This document shows, piece after piece, positions 23,950 through 31,035 of a stretch of DNA of 64,000 nucleotides. A program made the position numbers and the translations under genes. Below the pieces are notes generated by a model. That model was not told the origin of the DNA. It made no database searches and saw only the letters and a program-made list of their open reading frames with translations. Position 1 is the first letter of the stretch. Each line of letters begins with the position of its first letter. Source of the DNA: Aeromicrobium sp. Root344 (GTDB taxonomy: Bacteria > Actinomycetota > Actinomycetes > Propionibacteriales > Nocardioidaceae); assembly GCF_001425755.1 (NCBI RefSeq), contig NZ_LMDH01000001.1, positions 461,308 through 525,307 of the forward strand, in the 5' to 3' direction.

Positions 23950-24450
23950 TCAGCGAGCCGCTGAGGTCTCCGCCGGCGGCACGCGTCCTGCGGCCCGTCG
24001 CAGCATCGCTCGTACCACCGCCGGATGCACGACGCGGACGATCGCCGAGTAGGCACGACCGCGTCGGTTGTGGAGGTTGACGACCGTGCTCACGACGACG
24101 CGGTCGGGCTCGCACAGCACGGACGCGCGGAAGCTGAGGTGGCTCTGGTCGATGCCCAGGAGCACCTCGTCATCCGTGCGCGCGACCGGGTCGAACGCTC
24201 CGTGCCCGGCGCGGTCGATGCCCACCAGACGTACGAGTGACTCCCGGGCGAGGAGCAGCGCGCCGACCCACGCCGGCGGCGCGTGGAAGACGGCGTCGGC
24301 CCAGTCCTGCGGGTCCGACGAGCTGCCGTCGGGGCGCCGTACGGCGTAGGCGTCGGCCCAGTCGACGTGCGGCAGCGCACCCGCCAGGAGCGGCGTGGCT
24401 GGCACCGGGACCGCAGCCACTCCCCGACCATGAATGTGCCGTTCCCACAT
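23950..24450 (-). CDS. DUF2867 family protein
   Basis: A 166-residue protein of the DUF2867 family, seen in SDR-epimerase fusions and as stand-alone proteins. Diagnostic parts are WADAVFHAPPAWVGALLLAR, SLVRLVGID, DDEVLLGIDQSHLSFRASVL and NLHNRRGRAYSAIVRVVHP. The fold is probably a lipocalin-like or START-like beta barrel, but no function is established. ATG 24450 follows AAGGAAG. It is divergent from a tetR gene, and two operator-like palindromes lie between them, so it is almost certainly the regulator's target. Confidence 0.85.
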   Translation of the reverse strand: MWERHIHGRGVAAVPVPATPLLAGALPHVDWADAYAVRRPDGSSSDPQDWADAVFHAPPAWVGALLLARESLVRLVGIDRAGHGAFDPVARTDDEVLLGIDQSHLSFRASVLCEPDRVVVSTVVNLHNRRGRAYSAIVRVVHPAVVRAMLRRAAGRVPPAETSAAR

Positions 24451-24462
24451 GGCTGCTTCCTT

Positions 24463-24480
24463 CCATACGCCCCCGTATGG
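24463..24480. promoter_or_regulatory. TetR operator site 1
   Basis: CCATACG-CCCC-CGTATGG is a perfect 7-base inverted repeat 12 bases before the DUF2867 ATG. The same 18-base pattern recurs 25 bases away (centre to centre) as site 2. Binding here would block transcription of DUF2867. Confidence 0.7.
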
Positions 24481-24487
24481 GGAATAT

Positions 24488-24505
24488 CCGTACGGTAGCG
24501 TATGG
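24488..24505. promoter_or_regulatory. TetR operator site 2, overlapping the tetR promoter and start
   Basis: CCGTACG-GTAG-CGTATGG matches site 1 except for one arm mismatch and the spacer. It covers the tetR -10 box TAGCGT and an upstream in-frame ATG at 24502, so occupancy would give autorepression. Confidence 0.7.
24496..24501 (+). promoter_or_regulatory. -10 box TAGCGT for tetR ATG 24508
   Basis: TAGCGT ends 6 bases before ATG 24508 and lies within operator site 2. There is no ribosome-binding site. Confidence 0.5.
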
Positions 24506-24507
24506 AC

Positions 24508-25083
24508 ATGACTCCTGCCAAGGCCACGCTCACGAGGGAGGACTGGAGCGCTGCGGCGCTCGCTGCCCTGGAACGGCACGGGTTGGCCGCCGTCGCGGTC
24601 GAGCCGATCGCGAAGAGCCTCGGGGCGACCAAGGGCAGCTTCTACTGGCACTTCGCGGGACGCGACGACCTCATCGCCGCAGCGCTCGACCAGTGGGAAC
24701 GCCGTGACACCGACGGCGTCATCGCTACGGTCGACCACGCCGCCGAGGGTGCGGACCGCCTGCGGCTGCTGCTCCGGCTCGTGCTGCAGGCCGTCGTCGG
24801 CGCGCCGGGAGCCGGCTCGATCGAGCTCGCGTTGCAGCCGCACGCCGACCACCCGATGGTCGCGCCCGTCCTGGCGCGGGTCACCGAGCGCCGCATGTCG
24901 ACGCTCGAGTCGCTGTTCACCGACCAAGGCCTGTCGCGGTCGGACGCCCGTGATCGCGCCCGGCTGACGTACGCCGCCTACCTCGGGCACGCGCAGCTCG
25001 CCCATGCCACGCCTGGCCAGCTGCCCAAGGGCAAGGCATACGCGGCGTACGTGGACCGCATCGTCGAGACCCTCACGCCCTAG
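24508..25083 (+). CDS. TetR family transcriptional regulator
   Basis: A 191-residue dimeric repressor. The N-terminal helix-turn-helix is VAVEPIAKSLGATKGSFYWH, followed by FAGRDDLIAAALDQWERR as is usual. The ligand-binding C-terminal part is alpha-helical with PHADHPMVAPVLARVTERRM. ATG 24508 is chosen because TAGCGT lies at leaderless distance; ATG 24502 would add two residues. It should bind the two 18-base palindromes upstream and regulate both itself and DUF2867. The inducer is unknown. Its TAG stop shares CTAG with the stop of the converging phosphotransferase pseudogene. Confidence 0.92.
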   Translation: MTPAKATLTREDWSAAALAALERHGLAAVAVEPIAKSLGATKGSFYWHFAGRDDLIAAALDQWERRDTDGVIATVDHAAEGADRLRLLLRLVLQAVVGAPGAGSIELALQPHADHPMVAPVLARVTERRMSTLESLFTDQGLSRSDARDRARLTYAAYLGHAQLAHATPGQLPKGKAYAAYVDRIVETLTP

Positions 25084-25977
25084 TCCTGGACGGCCTTGAT
25101 GATGGCGATCGCCGTCGTGACGCGTTCGGGCTCGCCGTCCTCGATCGCCCACATCGCGTTGTGCGCCTCGCGGACGACGACCCAGTCGCGGGCGCGCTCC
25201 TCCTCGAGCTGAGCGACGTCGACGGCGGTGTGGAAGCGCCGCCGAACCGCCTCCCGTACGTCGCCGGACGCCACGATCTCGTCCCACCGGTTGAACAGCA
25301 GGAGATCGACCTCGTAGTGGGGGTCGCCGGACACCGGCTGCGGGTCGATCGCCAGCCACGGCGCCCGGTCGCCGGCGAGCACGTTCTCGAAGTGCAGGTC
25401 GCCGTGGATCAGCGTGCCGTTCGTCGCCGGATCACACGCCAGATCGCGGCCGAGGCGTACGGCCTGGTCGACGATGCGTCGCGGGATCGCCGCGTCCCGG
25501 GGCAGTCTCTCGAGGTCGTCGCTGTAGCGCTCGACGTACGAGCTCAGCGTCAGCATCTGCGGCGGAGCCGCAACGTGCAGCTGCCTAGAGCCCGGCGATG
25601 ATCTCGCACGCCTCGAGGTCCGGGAGGTGCGTCAGGTCACGGGTCGACAAGCGCTCGAGCAGCATCGCGTTGCGGCGGGGGTCGGCGCGCAGCATCAGCA
25701 CCGCTCCCCGGCCGTGCCAGTGCTGCAGCGCGAGGATCTCGTGCTGGCACTCCTCGTGCGGCCACGCGACCTTGAGCACCTCCGCGCGGCCGTCGGCGCG
25801 GACCGGCACGACCAGTGAGGTCCAGCCGTGCATCGGCTCCCCGTCGACCACCAGGTCCCACTCGTCGAGCAGGTCCCGGACCGTACGTGGCACCCCGTCG
25901 ACCCACGCCGCCCACTCGGGACTGCGGCTCGCCGCGGCCAGGAATGCCGGCGGCAGGTCGAACGGCAGCAGACTCAC
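25080..25977 (-). pseudogene. APH(6)/hydroxyurea-type antibiotic phosphotransferase, broken by a frameshift
   Basis: Two consecutive frames together make one aminoglycoside/hydroxyurea resistance kinase (APH_6_hur family, about 297 residues). The first (25977-25585) holds the N-lobe, with GWTSLVVPVRADGRAEVLKV. The second, open from 25556 back to 25080, holds the catalytic HGDLHFENVLAG and AIDPQPVSGDPHYEVDLLLF. The first frame stops after CEIIAGL at TAG; a shift of one base continues as RQLHVAAPPQMLTLSSYVER, which is the expected sequence. A missing two-base CA (TACAGG to TAGG) would explain it exactly. It may be a true pseudogene or a sequencing error. If intact it would phosphorylate streptomycin-like drugs or a natural relative. 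Confidence 0.8.
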
Positions 25978-25983
25978 ACCACG

Positions 25984-25989
25984 AGCCTA
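25984..25989 (-). promoter_or_regulatory. -10 box TAGGCT for GTG 25977
   Basis: On the minus strand TAGGCT-CGTGGT-GTG gives leaderless spacing of 6 bases before the phosphotransferase start. The promoter looks intact although the gene is broken. Confidence 0.45.
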
Positions 25990-26071
25990 GGCGGGGCCGC
26001 GCGGGCCATTACGCCACATCCCTACCGTCAACCTCCGGACGTACGGCCCGGCCAGCGGCCATCCTGCTTGC

Positions 26072-26536
26072 ATGGCGGTCGACATGCTGGTGCTCAAGCC
26101 CTCTGCGGGCCTGCACGAGCTCGTGGTCCAGCGCCTGGCCGAGGGTCCTCTCGGCGGCGTGGACCGACTCGTCATCGAGGCCGCGGCCGACGAGGTGGTC
26201 GGCCTGATCCGCACGCTGGCACCGCGCCAGGACGACTCGCTCGTCGAGGCGGTGCGCCGGTTCCACGACGACGACTGGATGGCCGCGTGCGCGTTCGCGG
26301 ACGACCAGGCCAATGCCCCCGGTCGCGCGGCGACGGCTCGCCGGGTCGTGCGTGAGCGGGTCGACCTCGCCTTCGGGAGCTCGGCCGCCGACGTGCTGAT
26401 GCACGCGGCGATCGTGCGTGGCTATCTCGATGTCCACGGTGGGCATCTTGCGGCTCAGCGTGAGCTGCACCTGAGCCGGGCCACGTTCTATCGGACGCTG
26501 AGGCGGGCCAGGGGCCGTCTCAGCGACACCGACTGA
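26072..26536 (+). CDS. Putative helix-turn-helix protein, function unknown
   Basis: A 154-residue protein of mostly helical character. The last 40 residues (GGHLAAQRELHLSRATFYRT, then LRRARGRLSD) read as a helix-turn-helix, with RATFYRTLRRAR as the recognition helix. The N-terminal two-thirds is acidic, with regularly spaced hydrophobics (LVIEAAADEVVGLIRTLAPR). It is divergent from the broken phosphotransferase and ends one base from the large secreted protein on the other strand, so it might regulate either. I do not recognise a named family; it recalls the regulatory halves of some actinobacterial AAA-type regulators. Confidence 0.65.
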   Translation: MAVDMLVLKPSAGLHELVVQRLAEGPLGGVDRLVIEAAADEVVGLIRTLAPRQDDSLVEAVRRFHDDDWMAACAFADDQANAPGRAATARRVVRERVDLAFGSSAADVLMHAAIVRGYLDVHGGHLAAQRELHLSRATFYRTLRRARGRLSDTD

Positions 26537-26537
26537 C

Positions 26538-29528
26538 TCACGGCAGCGTCACGGGTGACGGCGGCTTCACGATGTCGTCGAGGTCGGCCACGGGCGGCTT
26601 GATCGTCGCCGTGGCGATGGTCGGGGGCAACAGGCAGTGCGACTGGTAGCGGTCGACGCCCACCTCGAACGAGCGCGGCTGCAGCTGGTCCATCACGTCC
26701 GCGCGCGACGAGTTGGGACTCGCGATCATGCTCCCGCTCCATGTGCCCTTGCCGTCCAGCGGCTTGTCCTCGGTCAGCTCGATCGAACGCCACGGGAACG
26801 GCGAGACGACGCTCGGCCGGCTCTTGACCAGGGGGTTGAAGGTCACCATGCGGCACGTGGCACCCGTGCCGTCGGCACTGTCCTTGACGAGGCTCGCCTT
26901 CACCGACACCCGCAGCGGTTGGAGCTCGGCCCGCGGATCGGGCCGCATCGAGAAGCCCTTGACGCTGGGGAACGCCGGCAGTCCACTCGCCGCCGCCAGT
27001 GTCTGCTCGGCGGTCTCCTCGGCCTTGTCCGCGACCGCTGAGACCAGCATCGTGGCCACCGCGAGGCACGGGTTGTCGATCGCCGCGGCAGCTCCATCGG
27101 TGTCGGCGCCGAGCTGGTCGCCCGCGAGCTCGAGCGAGTCCCCGAATCCGGCCGGCGCCTTGATGTCGTCGCACGGCACTCCGGCCTGCTTCATGAGCTC
27201 GACGGCGAGCTCGGAGAACTCTCCTGCCGCAACGGCCTTGAGCGCGTCACCCGACGGCAGTGACGGCGGGAGGCCGACGCTCGCCAAGGCTGCTGTCACT
27301 GCCGCCCGGGTGGCGACGCCGACCACAGTCGAGCAGCCGTCACCCGCGTCGGAGCTCGCCGCACCGAGCCCCACGCACAGCGGGTTGTACTTCGCGATCG
27401 CGGTCACGACCGCGTCGATGACGCCGTTGTAGGCGTAGGAGATGAGCGAGAACACCTGGACGACGAAGCCCACGACGGCGCCGGCTGCATCCACGACGAA
27501 GTCGACGATGTCGCAGAGCGTGTCGCACTCGGGCGGCGGAAACGCCCCCGGACAGTAGACGCCCGAGCTCGGATAGAACGCGCTGGCCGCCGCGACCATG
27601 AACGCCGTGTTGTAGTCGCTGTCGAGCACGTCCGGCGACGGCTGATGACCCTGCCAGGGCACCTCCACGACGAGGCAGCCGGCGGCCGGCTTGTACGGGG
27701 CGCGGCCCGCGTCGACCGTGAGCGAGTCGACCTTGAACGTCAGGGAGCTCGTGGCGGACTCGTGGACCGGCAGCACCACGGAGACCGGTGCGGAGGCTGC
27801 CGAGACACCGGCACCTTTCGCCCGTGCGAGCACTCTGACGTAGACCACGTCGCCTTCGTGGGGCAGCGGGGTGACGTCCGCGGCGATGTCGCCCGCCTTG
27901 GCCACCGGCACGCGCGAGCCGTACGCCGTCGAGCCCAGCGCACCGACGGTAGTCGCGGTGACGGGCGGCTTGAGCAGCACGACTCCCGGGGCACCCTCCC
28001 CCGAGCTGGCGGACGACTCGATCGGGATCTTGGCGGTGTCGATCGAGAACGAGCCCGTCCGGCCGCCCCCGTAGGCGTCCGTGCCCCCGTCGCCGACCTC
28101 GCTGACCCCGGTCGCCAGGAGCCCCGGAGGCGTGAGGTCGCGGTTCGAGGAGTCGACCTTCTGGGAGAGCACCTGCCACTGCACCGCATCGGTCCGACTC
28201 GATGCCGACGACCAGTCGAAGTCCAGCGTCCGGTGGTCGCTGCCGAGCGTGACGCTGCGAGCGGGACCGTCCGGGCCGTCCACGGTCAGGCTCAGCGCAC
28301 CGGGCTCACCGACGATCGAGGCCAGCGTACGGTCGCCGGGCACCTTCAGGTGTCCGGTCGCGAGCGGCTTGAGCGGCGGCACGTCGCCGCCGGGGTTGGT
28401 GCCCCAGACCTCGAGGTCGAGGCGATGACCATCGAGGGCGGGCAGGTGGGCCGCGATGTCGACTCCCGAGTAGAGCGAAAGCAGCTCATCGGCCTGAGCC
28501 GGGGCACGCAGCCATGGCCTGCCGTCGACGGACAGGTGGAGGTACGCACCCACGATCCCCTTCGGAAGCAGGAGCGTGCCGTTGACGATCGAGGCCTCCC
28601 CGGTCCACCCGAACCGGCTGGCACAGGCTTGCGGCACCGTCACCGACACCTGTGCGCTGACCCGGTCGTCGTCGCGGGCATAGAACACGTGGATCCCCGG
28701 CGACAAGTCGTCGAGCGGGGCCGTCAGCTGCTTGCTGGGCCGCGCCACCTGGGCCCACCCGGGCACGGTCGCGCTGGAGCGGTAGAACGTCACGGCACCC
28801 GTGGCCCGCGAGGCGGTGAGGTCGACGGCGCAGCCACTCGCCTCGACCGCCAGGGCGAGGCCGCCGTCCGTCACCTTCGCGACCGGATCGACGATGACCC
28901 GCTTGCTTCCCAGAGCATCCAGCCCAGCCTTCGGATCGACCAGGACGCTCACGTGTGACTTCCGAGGGATCCGGCCCTTGCCGGTGTACGCGCTCCCGTC
29001 CGGTGACTCGATCACCAGCGATGTGGTCGGCACCGCGAACCGCCGGGCCATGACCGCAACGGTCTCCCCGGGCTCGGGGCTGACCGCGACGGGAATCGGA
29101 GCCTCGCCCTGCCCCGGCGCCACCTCGACCGTCACCGGCGCCGACTTCGAGACCTTGCCGTCCCGGTCGGTCACCTCCACGTGGATCAGGTGCTCACCGA
29201 CCGACATCGCCGGCATGTCGAGGGACGTGCCGCGCGCGTGGCGGCCCGCCGTGACGGTCGAGACCCGGCGAGCACCGTCGTACAGCGCGACGTGCCTGGT
29301 GCCGGCCGGGCTGTAGCCCACGGCCGAGAACTGCACCCTCGAACCGATCCGTGTCACGGGGCTGCCGACCACCGACAACGAGGTGTCGAACGGCATCGCG
29401 GCGAGCGCCGGCAAGGCAGCCTCGTCCGAGCCGCCGATCACGCCGTGCCGCTCCAGCACCAACGTCAGGCCGGTGGCGAACATGGCGAAGGCCAGCAGAT
29501 GGATCAGCCAGCGCCATTGCCATGTCAT
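26538..29528 (-). CDS. Large exported protein with Ig-like segments, membrane-anchored, function unknown
   Basis: A 996-residue protein with an N-terminal signal anchor (WLIHLLAFAMFATGLTLVLE). Residues about 45-140 read as an Ig-like or Big-like sandwich (TRIGSRVQFSAVGYSPAGTR, VGEHLIHVEVTDRDGKVSKS). Residues about 150-205 look LysM-like (PEPGETVAVMARRFAVPTTS). Several further beta domains follow. From about residue 690 comes a hydrophobic, cysteine-bearing helical segment (CDIVDFVVDAAGAVVGFVVQ, VGLPPSLPSGDALKAVAAGE) of a type I associate with actinobacterial exported proteins without a known role. The end is proline-rich. No catalytic motif is seen. Divergent from a similar smaller anchored protein at 29642, so adhesion, wall binding or a joint envelope structure is possible. 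Confidence 0.75.
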   Translation of the reverse strand: MTWQWRWLIHLLAFAMFATGLTLVLERHGVIGGSDEAALPALAAMPFDTSLSVVGSPVTRIGSRVQFSAVGYSPAGTRHVALYDGARRVSTVTAGRHARGTSLDMPAMSVGEHLIHVEVTDRDGKVSKSAPVTVEVAPGQGEAPIPVAVSPEPGETVAVMARRFAVPTTSLVIESPDGSAYTGKGRIPRKSHVSVLVDPKAGLDALGSKRVIVDPVAKVTDGGLALAVEASGCAVDLTASRATGAVTFYRSSATVPGWAQVARPSKQLTAPLDDLSPGIHVFYARDDDRVSAQVSVTVPQACASRFGWTGEASIVNGTLLLPKGIVGAYLHLSVDGRPWLRAPAQADELLSLYSGVDIAAHLPALDGHRLDLEVWGTNPGGDVPPLKPLATGHLKVPGDRTLASIVGEPGALSLTVDGPDGPARSVTLGSDHRTLDFDWSSASSRTDAVQWQVLSQKVDSSNRDLTPPGLLATGVSEVGDGGTDAYGGGRTGSFSIDTAKIPIESSASSGEGAPGVVLLKPPVTATTVGALGSTAYGSRVPVAKAGDIAADVTPLPHEGDVVYVRVLARAKGAGVSAASAPVSVVLPVHESATSSLTFKVDSLTVDAGRAPYKPAAGCLVVEVPWQGHQPSPDVLDSDYNTAFMVAAASAFYPSSGVYCPGAFPPPECDTLCDIVDFVVDAAGAVVGFVVQVFSLISYAYNGVIDAVVTAIAKYNPLCVGLGAASSDAGDGCSTVVGVATRAAVTAALASVGLPPSLPSGDALKAVAAGEFSELAVELMKQAGVPCDDIKAPAGFGDSLELAGDQLGADTDGAAAAIDNPCLAVATMLVSAVADKAEETAEQTLAAASGLPAFPSVKGFSMRPDPRAELQPLRVSVKASLVKDSADGTGATCRMVTFNPLVKSRPSVVSPFPWRSIELTEDKPLDGKGTWSGSMIASPNSSRADVMDQLQPRSFEVGVDRYQSHCLLPPTIATATIKPPVADLDDIVKPPSPVTLP

Positions 29529-29534
29529 GCGCTC

Positions 29535-29540
29535 ACGCTA
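29535..29540 (-). promoter_or_regulatory. -10 box TAGCGT for ATG 29528
   Basis: On the minus strand TAGCGT-GAGCGC-ATG has leaderless spacing, with no ribosome-binding site before the 996-residue protein. Confidence 0.5.
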
Positions 29541-29628
29541 TTGACGGCCGAGCGTCGCCGGGCTTCTCGCCGACACGTTGAGACCTGGATGAGACCCCAA
29601 CCGGGACCATCCGGCCGGGTCCCGTCAC

Positions 29629-29634
29629 TACCGT
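29629..29634 (+). promoter_or_regulatory. -10 box TACCGT for ATG 29642
   Basis: TACCGT ends 7 bases before ATG 29642. With the box at 29535-29540 it makes a divergent pair of promoters in a 113-base region. Confidence 0.5.
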
Positions 29635-29641
29635 CGGCGAC

Positions 29642-30457
29642 ATGGTGTGGCCGATCGTGGTGTCCGGCGTCGCTGCCGGCGTTGGCGTGGCGGCGACCGC
29701 GGTCACGCTCCTGACTCCGGTCGACTCGGGTGCTCAGGTGTGGATCGACGAGCCGCTCACGTCTGCAGTCCTCGCACCCGGCACCATCACGGTCACCGCG
29801 CACGCGACCGACCCGGAACGGCTCGACGGGCTCCAGCTGAAGGTCGACGGCAAGCAGGTCGACCAGGACCGGTCGTTGGCGCGCGACGGCCTCCTCGTGT
29901 TCGCGGCGTTCACCTGGCGGGCCACGTCGGGCGCCCACGAGCTCGTGGTCACCCAGCTGGGCGGAGCAGGTGACGTGTCGGAGGCACGCTCCGTCACGGT
30001 CTCCGGCCCGACGACAGCTCCCGCCCCGGCACCCACCGGGACGACCCCGACGCCCAGCGCCAGTCCGAGCCCCACCCCGAGCACGCCCACGTCGGCCGTA
30101 CCGACCGAACCCAGCCAAGCGCCGTCCACCCAACCACCGGACGAGCCCGCCGATCCAGTGATCGACGCGGCAGCATTCGTCGGGACCCCGACGGTCTACC
30201 AGGTCACCGGCTGCCCCTACAGCGTCCAGGTGCAGGCGCGGATCAGGGACGCGACCAGCGCCCGCGCCGAGATCAGCGGCGCCGGCGCGGTGCCGATGTC
30301 CCGCAGCAGCTCCACGTGGACCGCCACGATCCCGTCAGGCTTCCCGGCCGGGCAGGTCGGCGACCACACCGTCACGGTCAGGGCTTCAGGGCCCGGAGGA
30401 ACCGCCGATCTCGCCGTCGGCACGCTGACCATCAAGAACGCCTGCCCGAAGGATTGA
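29642..30457 (+). CDS. Membrane-anchored protein with two Ig-like domains and a Pro/Thr/Ser linker
   Basis: A 271-residue exported protein. An N-terminal hydrophobic anchor (VVSGVAAGVGVAATAVTLLT) is followed by a beta domain (VWIDEPLTSAVLAPGTITVT, LQLKVDGKQVDQD) that resembles the Ig-like part of the 996-residue neighbour. A linker of about 45 residues rich in Pro, Thr and Ser (PTGTTPTPSASPSPTPSTPT) comes next. A second beta domain has a cysteine pair (GCPYSVQVQARIRDATSARA to IKNACPKD). The layout suits a wall-spanning stalk carrying a binding head. No named family. A lipoprotein gene starts eight bases after the stop, forming a two-gene unit. Confidence 0.72.
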   Translation: MVWPIVVSGVAAGVGVAATAVTLLTPVDSGAQVWIDEPLTSAVLAPGTITVTAHATDPERLDGLQLKVDGKQVDQDRSLARDGLLVFAAFTWRATSGAHELVVTQLGGAGDVSEARSVTVSGPTTAPAPAPTGTTPTPSASPSPTPSTPTSAVPTEPSQAPSTQPPDEPADPVIDAAAFVGTPTVYQVTGCPYSVQVQARIRDATSARAEISGAGAVPMSRSSSTWTATIPSGFPAGQVGDHTVTVRASGPGGTADLAVGTLTIKNACPKD

Positions 30458-30465
30458 GGAATCCC

Positions 30466-31035
30466 ATGCCCGCGTCACTGTCCGCCCGTACGTTCACCGC
30501 CGTCACGATGCTGGTCGCCCTCGCCGCTTGCGGATCAAGCAGTGGCGGGGACAAGGCCCCGGCCTCGAACGACAAGCCCGCTGCCGCCAGCACGAGCTCC
30601 GCCCCGAAGATCCCCGACGACCTCTGCAGCACATTCACCGCCGACGAGCTGGGAGCCGTGGTGGGTGCGACCGTGACCACCGAGACGCAGCCTGGTGGCG
30701 GGTGCGGCTTCAAGCAGGAGGACCCGCGCGCGGTGTCGGGCTCGATCACGGCGATGCCCGACGACGCTGGAACCGGCGGGTTCGAGGGCGCGCAGTCGGG
30801 AGCGGCCGGCGCCATGGACTCGCCGAAGGTCGTCATGGTCGACGGCGTCGGCACCAAGGCGTTCCTCGCCTTCGGGACGGTCTTCGGCGGCGAGAGCCTC
30901 CAGACAGCAGGAGGAACCACCGACGGCAAGGTCATCGCGATCATCACGCTCCAGCAGGCCAAGGGGCTCCAGCAGCCCGCCCTCGAGGACCTAGGGCGCA
31001 AGCTCCTCGCGCTCGCCGACGACAAGCTCCACTGA
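30466..31035 (+). CDS. Lipoprotein of unknown function (DUF3558-like layout)
   Basis: A 189-residue lipoprotein. The signal peptide ends in a clear lipobox, LVALAACGSS, so the protein should be lipid-anchored at Cys22 on the outer face of the membrane. A Ser/Ala/Pro-rich linker leads into one alpha/beta domain that begins IPDDLCSTFTADELGAVVGA and holds GGGCGFKQEDP; the two Cys may pair. This resembles the DUF3558 layout of actinobacterial lipoproteins, but I cannot confirm it. ATG 30466 follows TTGAGGA. Its last 45 bases overlap the end of the converging LuxR gene. Confidence 0.8.
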   Translation: MPASLSARTFTAVTMLVALAACGSSSGGDKAPASNDKPAAASTSSAPKIPDDLCSTFTADELGAVVGATVTTETQPGGGCGFKQEDPRAVSGSITAMPDDAGTGGFEGAQSGAAGAMDSPKVVMVDGVGTKAFLAFGTVFGGESLQTAGGTTDGKVIAIITLQQAKGLQQPALEDLGRKLLALADDKLH

